Positions 1-9,072 of a DNA stretch of 64,000 nucleotides are shown here, one piece after another. Position 1 is the stretch's first letter, and the number at the start of each line of letters is the position of its first letter. Origin of the DNA: Enterococcus mundtii (GTDB lineage Bacteria; Bacillota; Bacilli; Lactobacillales; Enterococcaceae); the NCBI RefSeq assembly GCF_013394305.1, contig NZ_AP019810.1, positions 372,001 to 436,000 on the forward strand. The letters run 5' to 3'. Under the pieces are notes generated by a model. The model was not told where the DNA came from. It saw only the letters and a program-made list of their open reading frames with translations, and ran no database searches. A program made the translations under genes and the position numbers.

Positions 1-1062
1 TATAACTATCTCTTCACCATATTTCCTTATTGATTCGCTTGCAATTTGAGCATATTTCTTTATCGGAATATTTTCTGAGAAGAAATCACTTAGCGAGCCT
101 ATTAAATCTATATTATCGGTGAACAGTATTCCATTTTCTCCTTGAGTGATCAAATCCATATTTCCCCTTATATTAGATGCCATTACAGGAACTCCATTAG
201 CCATTGCTTCCATAACTGAAACAGGAAGCCCTTCTCTTTTTGAAGGAAATACAAATAAATCGCTAATTTTCATTATTTCAATAACGTCATTCCTATATCC
301 TAGTAACTCAATTTTTTTTGATAGACCAGCTTCGTTTATTTGACGGATCAAATCATTTTTTAGCGGGCCAATTCCGCAAATCAAATATTTGAAATTTTCA
401 TTTTTGAAATCTCTCAATGCCTCAATTACAATTTTATGATTTTTATTATCATTAAGTTCTCCTACAGATAGAATAACTTTCGCTTCTCCATCAATCCCCA
501 ATTCTTCTCTTTTTTTCACTCGATCAATAGGTTTATTACATGCTTCAAGAGGTAACCCTACACCATTTACTAAATAGACGTTCTTAGCAAAAAAATGATC
601 TGATGCACGTTGAAAATCCTCTTGATTTATAGTAATCAGCGTATCTGTATATCTAGACAAATATTTTTCAATTGGATAGTAAAAAAGCCAGTTTATTGTA
701 CTTGCACCTTTATAAAAATGAAAGCCATGAGCAGTATAAAATACTTTAGTTTTCAATTTTTTGCATGCTAATCGAGTAATCATAGATGCTATAGGTGTAT
801 GGGTGTGAACGATGTCAAAATCTTTTTCATTAACAATACTCTTAAGACTTTGGTATGCAGATAAATTATATTTTGAAAATGGACTTCTACTAAACGGGAT
901 TTGATAAACTTCAATATCATAATCTTGAAAAAAAGGCTTTAGAGGTTGCTCGATTGAACAAGCAACGCTTACTTCATGCCCTTCATTAATTAACATTTCA
1001 ATATGTGGGATAAGAAATGCATTTAAAGTATTGGATATTGTCGTTACATATAAGATTTTCAG
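1..1062 (-). CDS. Family 4 glycosyltransferase of the EPS operon (3' part outside window)
   Basis: The frame gives about 354 residues before the window edge, close to the full size of GT4 (group 1) enzymes. It begins KILYVTTISNT, has HTHTPIAS in the N-terminal Rossmann half, and carries the EX7E signature EGLPVSVME at about residues 277-285, typical of retaining GT-B transferases. It should add a sugar to the lipid-linked repeat unit on the cytoplasmic face. No ATG, GTG or TTG is available: the frame opens at CTG (1062-1060), whose bases overlap the TGA stop of the upstream gene as CTGA. A GAAGGG sequence lies about 11 bases upstream. Sugar specificity cannot be read from the sequence. Confidence 0.85.
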   Translation of the reverse strand, partial: MKILYVTTISNTLNAFLIPHIEMLINEGHEVSVACSIEQPLKPFFQDYDIEVYQIPFSRSPFSKYNLSAYQSLKSIVNEKDFDIVHTHTPIASMITRLACKKLKTKVFYTAHGFHFYKGASTINWLFYYPIEKYLSRYTDTLITINQEDFQRASDHFFAKNVYLVNGVGLPLEACNKPIDRVKKREELGIDGEAKVILSVGELNDNKNHKIVIEALRDFKNENFKYLICGIGPLKNDLIRQINEAGLSKKIELLGYRNDVIEIMKISDLFVFPSKREGLPVSVMEAMANGVPVMASNIRGNMDLITQGENGILFTDNIDLIGSLSDFFSENIPIKKYAQIASESIRKYGEEIVI

Positions 1063-1685
1063 TTTGTATCATTCCCTTCAAACTTCTCTATCGTTACGCT
1101 AGAATTTGAGCTAATACCTTCGTGTCTAATAACTTTATTGATTGTTAAAAAAAAGATTATAATATCATGCATAAATGTACAGTTTTCTACATAGTAGCAA
1201 TCATACTCAAACTTCTCTGCCCAACTAATCGCATTCCTACCCTTGACTTGCGCTAATCCCGTTAATCCTGGGCGGACGCTATGACGTTTCCGTTGTTCCT
1301 CATTATATAATGGTAAATATTCAACTAATAATGGTCTTGGCCCCACAAACGACATATCTCCTTTTAAGATATTCCAAAGTTCAGGGAGTTCATCCAAACT
1401 AGTTGCTCGTAGTAATTGTCCAAATTTCGTTAACCGAACATTATCAGGTAAGTCATTTCCATTTGCATCTTTTGCATCCGTCATTGTACGAAATTTATAC
1501 ATGGAAAAAATGACTTCATCTTTTCCAGGTCGATTTTGCTTAAATATGATTGGAGAGCCCAATTTAATTTTTACTAAAAGAGCTACGATTAAAAGAACAG
1601 GCGATAAGACAACAAGAGCAAGAGCTGAGAAACATATATCTAATGCTCTTTTTCCCCATTTCTGATATACGCTTTTATTATTCAT
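1059..1685 (-). CDS. PglC-like initiating sugar-1-phosphate transferase
   Basis: 208 residues, matching the small bacterial sugar-transferase family (Bac_transf), which moves a sugar-1-phosphate onto undecaprenyl phosphate. One hydrophobic re-entrant segment lies at about residues 14-38, followed by KFRTM (64-68), the catalytic dyad D98-E99 in SLDELPELWN, VGPRP (114-118) and RPGLTGLAQVKGR. The small monotopic form and the three bacillosamine-type genes directly upstream suggest UDP-diNAcBac as donor (inference). Its start overlaps the end of the aminotransferase gene by 8 bases, so the two are probably translationally coupled. Confidence 0.9.
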   Translation of the reverse strand: MNNKSVYQKWGKRALDICFSALALVVLSPVLLIVALLVKIKLGSPIIFKQNRPGKDEVIFSMYKFRTMTDAKDANGNDLPDNVRLTKFGQLLRATSLDELPELWNILKGDMSFVGPRPLLVEYLPLYNEEQRKRHSVRPGLTGLAQVKGRNAISWAEKFEYDCYYVENCTFMHDIIIFFLTINKVIRHEGISSNSSVTIEKFEGNDTN

Positions 1686-2796
1686 GTTGCAACACTCGCT
1701 TGATTGTTTTCACGACTCGAGACAAATCTTCATCTGTCATCTTCGTATCTGATGGCAAACACACACCAGTATTAAATAATGTTTCAGCAACATTATTTCC
1801 AACATAATCATATTCTGCAAAAATTGGTTGTAGATGCATTGGTTTCCAGACAGGACGTGCTTCGATATTTGCTTTATCCAATTCATCCATAAGCATATTC
1901 GTATCCACATCTGAAAGCAAAATCACACTTAGCCAATAATTAGGTTGATTCCATTCATTTTCAGGCATGAAGGAAATGGAAGGAATGTCAGATAGTTCAC
2001 GTTTATAATAATCATAAATATATCGTTTCTTGTTGATTCGGTCTGACAATACTTTTAGCTGTCCTCTGCCGATCCCTGCTACAATATTGCTCATACGATA
2101 GTTATAGCCTATTTCATTATGTTGATAATGACGTGCTTGTTCCCGGGATTGTGTTGACCAAAATCGAATTTTTTCAATTCTTTCTGGATTATTTGAAACA
2201 GCCATTCCTCCACCAGATGTGGTGATTATTTTATTCCCATTAAAAGAATAGATACCATATTCCCCAAATGTGCCAGTATATTGACCTTTATATGTTGTAC
2301 CTAGTGACTCTGCCGCATCTTCGATCAAGGTCACTTGATATTCTTTACATATCTTGATGATTTCATCTAAATCTGCAGATAAACCGTATAAATGAACGAC
2401 AACTACTGCTTTTGCTTCAGGATATTTCTCTAAAGCGATTCTAAGTTGTTTAGGGTCCATATTCCAAGTTTCATTATCACTATCTACAAACACTGGTTTT
2501 GCACCTTGATAGACGATAGGGTTTACAGTAGCTGAAAATGTTAATGATTGACAAATCACAATATCATCTTCTCCAACCCCAGCTGCTTTTAATGCTAAAT
2601 GGATGGCTGCTGTACCTGAAGTCAATGCAGCCGCATGGTCAATCCCTACATACTCAGCCAATTCTTTTTCAAAGTTATTGACATTTGCACCAAGCGGAGC
2701 AACCCAGTTGGTGTCAAATGCCTCCTTGACGTATTCTTGTTCGTATCCTTCATCACTCATGTGTGGTGATGCTAGGAGTATTCGTTCATTTTCCAT
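1678..2796 (-). CDS. DegT/DnrJ/EryC1/StrS sugar aminotransferase (PglE-like)
   Basis: 372 residues of the PLP-dependent sugar aminotransferase family. The PLP lysine is K189 in SFNGNKIITTSGGG, and D160 in LIEDAAESLG is the acidic residue that binds the PLP ring nitrogen. In the bacillosamine pathway this enzyme aminates C4 of the 4-keto-6-deoxy sugar made by the dehydratase encoded two genes upstream. It lies between the acetyltransferase and the initiating transferase, which supports that role. Other 4-amino-6-deoxy sugar products are possible. Confidence 0.88.
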   Translation of the reverse strand: MENERILLASPHMSDEGYEQEYVKEAFDTNWVAPLGANVNNFEKELAEYVGIDHAAALTSGTAAIHLALKAAGVGEDDIVICQSLTFSATVNPIVYQGAKPVFVDSDNETWNMDPKQLRIALEKYPEAKAVVVVHLYGLSADLDEIIKICKEYQVTLIEDAAESLGTTYKGQYTGTFGEYGIYSFNGNKIITTSGGGMAVSNNPERIEKIRFWSTQSREQARHYQHNEIGYNYRMSNIVAGIGRGQLKVLSDRINKKRYIYDYYKRELSDIPSISFMPENEWNQPNYWLSVILLSDVDTNMLMDELDKANIEARPVWKPMHLQPIFAEYDYVGNNVAETLFNTGVCLPSDTKMTDEDLSRVVKTIKRVLQHE

Positions 2797-2797
2797 C

Positions 2798-3427
2798 TTA
2801 ATCCCAACTTTCTATTATTTTTGCAGGCACTCCCACACTTTTTGTATTGTTATGAATATCCTTAACAACTACACTTCCTGCGCCTATAATATTTCCTTGG
2901 CCAATCGAGACTTCTGGTATCACTTTAGTTCCGACTCCGATTTCATTTCGATTGCCTAATAGTGCATAACCAGACAGATTTACATTTGGATAGATTGAAT
3001 TATAGTTTCCTATCTTTGAATCATGCCCAATTGTTGAATAGATATTGAACATATTGAAATTACCTATTGTTATATCGGCTGTATAAGTTGTGTAAGGCAT
3101 CAAAATGTTCCCTATACCTAGTTGTACATTCAATCCTACTAAAGCAGTAGCATCAATCAAATTTGGAAATGTCAGATGATTATTACCTTTCAATTCCAAA
3201 AAAATTTTTTCCTTAATACGCGGATTAGCAATTCCTATAAATACAGCAATCTTTAGTTCCATTTTTTTTAATAATTCTATTTTTCCTAGCACTGGTATTC
3301 CAACAATCTTTTCATCTACCGTCTTGACATCATCAACAAATCCAATTAACTCATATTCGGACTGTCTACTTAATAAAAAGGCGAGTTCTTTACCGAATCC
3401 TCCAGCACCAACAATTATTGCTTTCAT
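2798..3427 (-). CDS. PglD/NeuD-type sugar O/N-acetyltransferase
   Basis: The start is placed at the ATG preceded by GGGGGAG (209 residues); a longer frame begins inside the upstream gene and lacks a ribosome site. The N-terminal third is a small Rossmann-like UDP-sugar binding domain starting KAIIVGAGGFGKE. The rest is a left-handed beta-helix of hexapeptide repeats with the conserved His in STIGHDSKIG and IGAGSVVVKDI near the end. This is the NeuD/PglD architecture, which N-acetylates the 4-amino group with acetyl-CoA. It sits between the dehydratase and aminotransferase genes. Confidence 0.87.
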   Translation of the reverse strand: MKAIIVGAGGFGKELAFLLSRQSEYELIGFVDDVKTVDEKIVGIPVLGKIELLKKMELKIAVFIGIANPRIKEKIFLELKGNNHLTFPNLIDATALVGLNVQLGIGNILMPYTTYTADITIGNFNMFNIYSTIGHDSKIGNYNSIYPNVNLSGYALLGNRNEIGVGTKVIPEVSIGQGNIIGAGSVVVKDIHNNTKSVGVPAKIIESWD

Positions 3428-3437
3428 GACACTCCCC

Positions 3438-5255
3438 CTATTTACTCGAAGCCCTTGCAAATGCTACGACTTCTTTTGCTAGTTGTTTGTCATCGTCGGA
3501 TAAACCTGTTACAAATTCCATGACTTCTTGGATCGGGTAACCTTTGATATTCCCTACAAAAATCTTTTCATACACCTGTTCATCATTTCGTTCTTTGTCC
3601 AACAACAGTTCTTCATACAATTTTTCGCCAGGTCGGATGCCTGTTTCGACGATTTCGATTTCTTCTTCAGTGTAACCACTCAAGCGGATCATATTTCGTG
3701 CAAGATCTAAAATTTTGACTGGTTCACTCATATCTAAGACAAAGATTTCGCCACCTTTTGCTAATGCACCCGATTGGATGACTAAACGGCTTGCTTCTGG
3801 GATTGTCATAAAGTAACGGGTCATCCGAAAATCGGTGATCGTGATGGGTCCGCCTTTTGCGATCTGTTCTCGAAAAACAGGGATTACGCTTCCGCGAGAG
3901 CCCAAGACATTCCCAAATCTTACGGCCGAAAACTTGGTACTGTTTTCTTCATTTAAGCCTGTGACGATCATTTCTGCGATTCGCTTCGTGGCTCCCATCA
4001 CATTTGGTGGGTTATTGGCTTTATCGGTGGACACCATGACAAAGTTTTTGACATTCGCTTCTTTGGCAGCTTCTGCTACATTTTTTGTTCCTTTGATATT
4101 GTTTTTTACTGCTTCTCTTGGGTTATATTCCATCAAGGGCACATGTTTATGTGCTGCTGCATGATAGACGATATCCGGCTGATGTTCTTTCATGATATGG
4201 AAGATCTTTTCACGGTCTTGGATATCTGCAATAATTGGAATGATTTCTGTTTTATTATAAGAGGGGTCTCCTGATAGTTCGCGATGAATCAAATAGATCG
4301 AGTTTTCACCATGTCCTAATAAGAGTAATTTTTTTGGCGAAAAAGCAAGTACTTGACGACAAATCTCTGAACCAATAGAGCCTCCAGCTCCGGTAACAAG
4401 TATGACTTTTTCTGAGATGTGTGATTTTAGTTTATCTAAATCTAATTTGACTTCTTCTCGTCCTAACAAGTCGACCACGTCGATTTCTTTCAGGCGAGAA
4501 ACATTGATTTTCCCTGATGCGATTTCTTCAATCGAAGGCATGGTATTCATCTTGACTTCTTTTGATTCGATAAGATGGAAAATTTCACGAATTCTTTTTC
4601 GTGGCAAGGAAGGTATCGCGATCGTCACCATATCGATCGACAATTCGTCGATCAATCTTGGTAAGTCCTTAGTATTCCCTACGACTTTTATCCCAGACAA
4701 ATATGTTTTATATTTGTTCGGATCATCATCCACAAAGCCAATCACTTCCAAATCGTTGATTGCTTTTGAACTAAGAATACTATTGTATAGAATACGTCCG
4801 CCTTCGCCAGCTCCAATAATTAGTGTTCTGTGTTTGTTTAGTGGCGATTCTTGACGCTGTGTTTTATGTTCGATATATATACGCCAGAATAAACGACTGC
4901 TGATGATGAGAAACATAGATAAGATGTAAGTTAATAATTGTAATCTAAGGCTGATTTTTTGCATAAACAAATATTGGATGATAAATGATGAAATAACGGT
5001 ACAAGTAATGGCTGAAAAAATAGCTGCCATCTCATTTAAATTCGTATATCGATTGATTCGCGTGAATGTTTTAAACAGCATGCCATATCCAATGTAAAAA
5101 ATTAGTGATACGCCTAAATTCACGGCTAAGTAATCTTGATCGATACCAACAAATGGTGTCATAAAATAATAGCTTGATAATATAGAGATGCCTAATAAAA
5201 AACTATCAACCAAAACTAAAATGATTACTTTTCTTCTTCTAGTAAGTTCAAACAA
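3438..5255 (-). CDS. Membrane nucleoside-diphosphate sugar 4,6-dehydratase (PglF/CapD family)
   Basis: 605 residues. About four N-terminal membrane segments (10-125) are followed by a Rossmann domain with IIGAGEGGR near 147 and a second NAD-binding site VTGAGGSIGSE at 287-297. The catalytic stretch VSTDKANNPPNVMGATKR has T410-D411-K412 and M420, replacing the usual Tyr as in PglF/FlaA1/CapD. It is expected to convert UDP-GlcNAc to the 4-keto-6-deoxy sugar at the membrane. The gene starts with TTG after AGGGGG. It follows cpsB by 21 bases and precedes the acetyltransferase by about 10. Confidence 0.9.
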   Translation of the reverse strand: MFELTRRRKVIILVLVDSFLLGISILSSYYFMTPFVGIDQDYLAVNLGVSLIFYIGYGMLFKTFTRINRYTNLNEMAAIFSAITCTVISSFIIQYLFMQKISLRLQLLTYILSMFLIISSRLFWRIYIEHKTQRQESPLNKHRTLIIGAGEGGRILYNSILSSKAINDLEVIGFVDDDPNKYKTYLSGIKVVGNTKDLPRLIDELSIDMVTIAIPSLPRKRIREIFHLIESKEVKMNTMPSIEEIASGKINVSRLKEIDVVDLLGREEVKLDLDKLKSHISEKVILVTGAGGSIGSEICRQVLAFSPKKLLLLGHGENSIYLIHRELSGDPSYNKTEIIPIIADIQDREKIFHIMKEHQPDIVYHAAAHKHVPLMEYNPREAVKNNIKGTKNVAEAAKEANVKNFVMVSTDKANNPPNVMGATKRIAEMIVTGLNEENSTKFSAVRFGNVLGSRGSVIPVFREQIAKGGPITITDFRMTRYFMTIPEASRLVIQSGALAKGGEIFVLDMSEPVKILDLARNMIRLSGYTEEEIEIVETGIRPGEKLYEELLLDKERNDEQVYEKIFVGNIKGYPIQEVMEFVTGLSDDDKQLAKEVVAFARASSK

Positions 5256-5276
5256 CCCCTGCGCCCCCTAAAACTT

Positions 5277-6017
5277 TTATACAATAGGTCGAAAATCTTT
5301 TGCATGCACTTGCTCCCCATTGATGATGTCTCTTGTTACTTGATCCATTTCTTCGATGACTGTAGATCCAAATTTTTTCTCTACGATACTATATGCTTTT
5401 TCCATATAAAAATCCCGATCTTTTCGACTATGGGCATCTGAGGCAATCATCTGGACAAGCCGATGTTGAACCAGTTCCTCACTTAACTTCTTGATCTGTT
5501 TGCCATAAACACCTGCAATACTCGGTGCAGTCAACTGCGCCAAACACCCCATATTCAAGTAGGGTAATAATAGATTAGGACTTTCTTGGAAACCGCGGTT
5601 CCGCTCAGGATGGACAATGATTGGTACGATCCCCATCTGACGTAATTCATAAAACAAACTTTCTGTATATTCGGGAATGCTGTTTGTTGGTAGCTCAGCT
5701 AGCAAATAGCGATCGGCGACATCTGCAAAAAGAATCTTGTCACTTTTAATTTCATCTATTAAATTACTTTTTATTCGAACTTCTTGTCCTTCAAATAAAG
5801 TTAGGGGGATGGACTGTCGATCGAGTTCTTTTTGCAAGTCTTCGACAGCTAGTAATACATCTGCTTTTTCATTGGTGAAACGTTGATTGTGATGAGGGGT
5901 GCATAAAATGTGGGTGATTCCTTGTCGAACAGCTTCTTCTGCCATGGCGATCGATTCTTTGACCGTTTTTGGTCCGTCATCTATACCAGGTAAAATATGA
6001 CAATGTAAATCAATCAT
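5277..6017 (-). CDS. cpsB: CpsB/CapC-type tyrosine-protein phosphatase (PHP fold)
   Basis: 246 residues of the PHP-domain phosphatases that dephosphorylate the capsule tyrosine kinase. Metal-binding motifs are visible: MIDLHCHILPGIDDGP at the N-terminus, CTPHHNQRF near residue 40, VHPERNRG, and SDAHSRKDRD near 195. It belongs to the CpsB-C-D control unit of Gram-positive Wzy-dependent polysaccharide synthesis, and its partner kinase is the gene 17 bases upstream. Acts in the cytoplasm with Mn2+ or similar metal (family knowledge). Confidence 0.92.
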   Translation of the reverse strand: MIDLHCHILPGIDDGPKTVKESIAMAEEAVRQGITHILCTPHHNQRFTNEKADVLLAVEDLQKELDRQSIPLTLFEGQEVRIKSNLIDEIKSDKILFADVADRYLLAELPTNSIPEYTESLFYELRQMGIVPIIVHPERNRGFQESPNLLLPYLNMGCLAQLTAPSIAGVYGKQIKKLSEELVQHRLVQMIASDAHSRKDRDFYMEKAYSIVEKKFGSTVIEEMDQVTRDIINGEQVHAKDFRPIV

Positions 6018-6034
6018 TTTTGCTCACTTCCTCA

Positions 6035-6712
6035 TCAATAGTAATAATAATTAAAATCTGCATTCTTCTTCGCACCGTTGTAAACAACACCTAAAATCGT
6101 TGCTTGTGCAATGGCTAGCAGTTCTTTCGCTTTGATTAATTCTTGTTTCATTGTTTTGCGTTCTCGGACGACTAAAAGTGTCCCATCTGTTTTTGCGGCT
6201 AAGATCTGAGCATCAGTGACTGTTGCAATGGGTGGTAAATCAAAAATGATCAAATCAAATAATGCTTTTAGTTGTTCGATCACTTCTTCCATTCGTTTCG
6301 AATCAAGTAGTTCGGATGGATTCGGTGGTTTCGGTCCACTTGTCATGACCCAAAGATTTTCGACGGAACTGGTATGATAATATGATTCCGGTCTTCCTTC
6401 ACGATCGCCTAAGAAATTACTTAATCCATTGACATTTGGCAATTGAAAAGTCAATGCTACACTTGGTTTTCTCAAATCAGCATCAACCAGCAAAACTCTT
6501 TTGCCACTATTTGCGAATACGACAGCTAAGTTAGCAGCTGTTGTTGATTTTCCTTCACCTGGACCAGATGAAGTCACGACCATCGTCTTCAATTCACGAT
6601 CGACAGAAGCAAATTGGATATTTGAACGGATCGTCCGATATTGTTCGGAAACCATGGCATTTTTATCGGTAATGCTGAGGAGTGAAACAGGTAAAATAGT
6701 GTTTTTCTTCAT
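6035..6712 (-). CDS. cpsD: CpsD/CapB-type bacterial tyrosine kinase
   Basis: 225 residues. Walker A is SSGPGEGKSTTAANLA, Walker A' is VLLVDADLRKPS and Walker B is LIIFDLPP, the BY-kinase set. The C-terminus is a tyrosine cluster (NYYYY, last five residues) that serves as autophosphorylation site in this family. It lacks its own membrane anchor and needs the CpsC protein encoded just upstream (13 bases away) for activation. Controls chain length and export of the polysaccharide together with cpsB. Confidence 0.93.
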   Translation of the reverse strand: MKKNTILPVSLLSITDKNAMVSEQYRTIRSNIQFASVDRELKTMVVTSSGPGEGKSTTAANLAVVFANSGKRVLLVDADLRKPSVALTFQLPNVNGLSNFLGDREGRPESYYHTSSVENLWVMTSGPKPPNPSELLDSKRMEEVIEQLKALFDLIIFDLPPIATVTDAQILAAKTDGTLLVVRERKTMKQELIKAKELLAIAQATILGVVYNGAKKNADFNYYYY

Positions 6713-6724
6713 AAATACTTCTCC

Positions 6725-7501
6725 TTATACACGTTTTCGTGAACGACGGCTTTCTCTTTGTTCAGTTGTTTCAATCGTTTCGACTTCTGCTGGTTGAAAC
6801 ATACGGCCGTTTTCAAGTTCTTTCTTCGTCATTTCATTGACATCTCCAAGTATCGGCAATCCTAATTCTTCTGTGACAAAACGTTCATCTTTAACTGTTT
6901 TATCTAACAACTCTAGAAGAAAGGCTAATCCGACTCCAATCATCAAGCCAAGTAACCCACCAATAACTACGTTCAACATGTTATTTGGTGAAACAGGTGT
7001 AGGATTGCTTTGTGCTGCAGAAGTGATCGTCACTTTATTGACATTCAATACGTCCGTTGCTTTTGATTGGAAAACTTGTGCTGTGACGTTGGCGATATCC
7101 GTCGCATGATCTGGATTATCAACAGTTGCAACGATTTGGAACATTTGTGAGTTTTGTGATTGATTGACACTGATCACCGATTTCAACTCACCCTTTGTAA
7201 GACTTTGTCCATAATTTTGTTCAAGTTCTCTTTGAACATCATTGATGACAACATCGCCTAAAATCATATCTTTGTAAGTATTGATCAACAATACGTTAGC
7301 GTTGACATCTTGTAGATTCGTATTCGTATTTTCTGCTTTTGACTGAACGATCATCTCAGCTGATGAACTGTATTTAGGTGTAATCAAAAAGAACGTGACT
7401 CCAGCAGCTAATGCAAATCCGGCAAGCGTGGTCGCAAGAATCAGCAACCAACGCTTTCTTAAAATCTCAAATAATTCTCCTAGACTAATCGTTTCTTCCA
7501 T
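6725..7501 (-). CDS. cpsC: CpsC/CapA-type Wzz chain-length determinant, kinase activator
   Basis: 258 residues with the Wzz topology: membrane segment at about 19-38, an extracytoplasmic region of about 135 residues, the proline-rich PTPVSPNN motif, and a second membrane segment at about 175-198. A charged cytoplasmic tail of about 60 residues ends in RESRRSRKRV. In this family the tail activates the CpsD kinase, encoded by the next gene. Part of the EPS operon. Confidence 0.92.
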   Translation of the reverse strand: MEETISLGELFEILRKRWLLILATTLAGFALAAGVTFFLITPKYSSSAEMIVQSKAENTNTNLQDVNANVLLINTYKDMILGDVVINDVQRELEQNYGQSLTKGELKSVISVNQSQNSQMFQIVATVDNPDHATDIANVTAQVFQSKATDVLNVNKVTITSAAQSNPTPVSPNNMLNVVIGGLLGLMIGVGLAFLLELLDKTVKDERFVTEELGLPILGDVNEMTKKELENGRMFQPAEVETIETTEQRESRRSRKRV

Positions 7502-7521
7502 GTTTTCTCCACTTTCTATCG

Positions 7522-8376
7522 TTAATATCTTTTCTTAACTTTTCGTCTTCTTAATAGTTCGCTCAACATCCAGATGATGAAACTACAAATAATGAGCACG
7601 ATTCCCCATTGGATAAATGTTACAATAAAGTTGCTTAGATACGTAGTTAAAAAATGATAGAGCGACTTTGAATTGATGCCGATACGCTCGACCATTTTTG
7701 AAAGGTACACAAAAAGAGGTAACGCTAAAAGCATTAGACCAGCGCCACCCACTGCATAACTTAAATAGCGTAACGCACGATGGAAAAAACGTGTGTCGAT
7801 TGCAATGATCGCAATCACTAATAATGCAGAAACTGTCATTGTAAAGAAGATCAATAAGGTCAGCGTTCTTTTATACCCCATCACTTGCTTCCCATAGGTC
7901 AAAAGATAAGGGATCTCAATATATTCACTATAGGTTTCGATGGCAGATTTTTTTAGATTATCAATCGATTGTTGCGTTTCTGCATTGATTTCATAATTGT
8001 TTTCTTTCGCATAGTCTTCGACTTTTTTCTGGATGATTTTGTCTACATCCTCTGTCCGTTCAATCAAAAAAGGAATGTCTGTATAAATGGTGCGAATATA
8101 GTGTTCAACATTCGATTGTACATAAGCTTGAGGAACAGTGTCTGCCAATACATCTGCAGGAATATTGCTTCCTCGACCTAGATCGCTGATTCTTTGATTG
8201 ATCTCAGAGGTGATCGTTTCTGAATAATTGGCTTCTTCCATAGCTTTTTCCATAAACTGTTGGTTGAACAACGTTAGTCTCAATACAACTAACGTCATGC
8301 CGGCAAACAAACTCAAAGAACAAATAAAAGTAAGTAGCCAACGAGACCCTTTTTGCATGAATTTTTGCGTACTCAT
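7522..8376 (-). CDS. Four-pass membrane protein of the EPS operon, function unknown
   Basis: 284 residues. One membrane segment lies near 14-34. A polar outer region of about 130 residues follows (contains SEINQRISDLGRG and ends near YLLTYGKQ), then three segments near 172-193, 203-225 and 248-270, and a basic C-terminus RRRKVKKRY. I do not recognise a named family. Its place between the sortase gene and cpsC, with gaps of 9 and 20 bases, suggests a role in assembly or surface attachment of the polysaccharide, but nothing in the sequence proves that. Confidence 0.8.
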   Translation of the reverse strand: MSTQKFMQKGSRWLLTFICSLSLFAGMTLVVLRLTLFNQQFMEKAMEEANYSETITSEINQRISDLGRGSNIPADVLADTVPQAYVQSNVEHYIRTIYTDIPFLIERTEDVDKIIQKKVEDYAKENNYEINAETQQSIDNLKKSAIETYSEYIEIPYLLTYGKQVMGYKRTLTLLIFFTMTVSALLVIAIIAIDTRFFHRALRYLSYAVGGAGLMLLALPLFVYLSKMVERIGINSKSLYHFLTTYLSNFIVTFIQWGIVLIICSFIIWMLSELLRRRKVKKRY

Positions 8377-8385
8377 GATTTCCTC

Positions 8386-9072
8386 CTATTTATTAGGATT
8401 GATCAACGGACCTTCAACTAACTCACAGATAACAAAAAGTCGTTCATCCGTCATGCCTAAACTATCAACAGGATAGCATGTATAAAGAAGCAGTATTGGT
8501 TTATCTTTTTGACTGATCAATTCATTGATTTCCGGATCATCTTTATGACGAATCACCATTTCTTTTACTTGATAGCGGTAATTCGCATAGGTCGTCTTAG
8601 CTGTCACGATATCATTTGTTTGAATACCGCTTAGCTTACCAAACCCATCAACATTGTGCCCACCGACTAGTGACGTTCCAGTCTCACCTATGTAGACAGA
8701 ACCCATATATTGTCCGGCACCTTTTCTTAATATCTCATCGGTATCTCCAAAATACAAAGGCACATTCAGATCTAAAGAATCTACCATGATGTCACCATAG
8801 CGTTCGCCACCTCTAGGGTAAGCGATACTGCTAGATGCCAGTTCATTGTTCTCATCTTTAGCGACATCTTCTTCTTTTACAGCTTCAAAGCTTTGTTCTT
8901 GCGTTTCGAATGTTGGAACATCTGAAAGTAAAAACAAATTTAAAGAAGAAGTGGCAAAATGAATGACAGGTCTTCCTATGACGTACATTAGAGAATAACC
9001 AGCTGCCAAAAAAAAGACAGGGACAAAAAGCATTGCCCCTAGTCTCTTAAGCAGCTTGCGCTTTTTACGCAA
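8386..9072 (-). CDS. Sortase (class D-like) paired with the surface protein upstream
   Basis: 228 residues: basic N-terminus, one membrane anchor (about 13-33), then the sortase domain. The catalytic triad is visible: H139 in VGGHNVDGFG, C199 in LLLYTCYPVD and R211 in TDERLFV. The TCYP context resembles class D sortases more than housekeeping SrtA, which has TLITC. The start is TTG at 9072, inside the last codons of the upstream gene (8-base overlap), so translation is probably coupled to it. The tight pairing argues that the upstream protein is its substrate (inference). Class assignment is tentative. Confidence 0.87.
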   Translation of the reverse strand: MRKKRKLLKRLGAMLFVPVFFLAAGYSLMYVIGRPVIHFATSSLNLFLLSDVPTFETQEQSFEAVKEEDVAKDENNELASSSIAYPRGGERYGDIMVDSLDLNVPLYFGDTDEILRKGAGQYMGSVYIGETGTSLVGGHNVDGFGKLSGIQTNDIVTAKTTYANYRYQVKEMVIRHKDDPEINELISQKDKPILLLYTCYPVDSLGMTDERLFVICELVEGPLINPNK

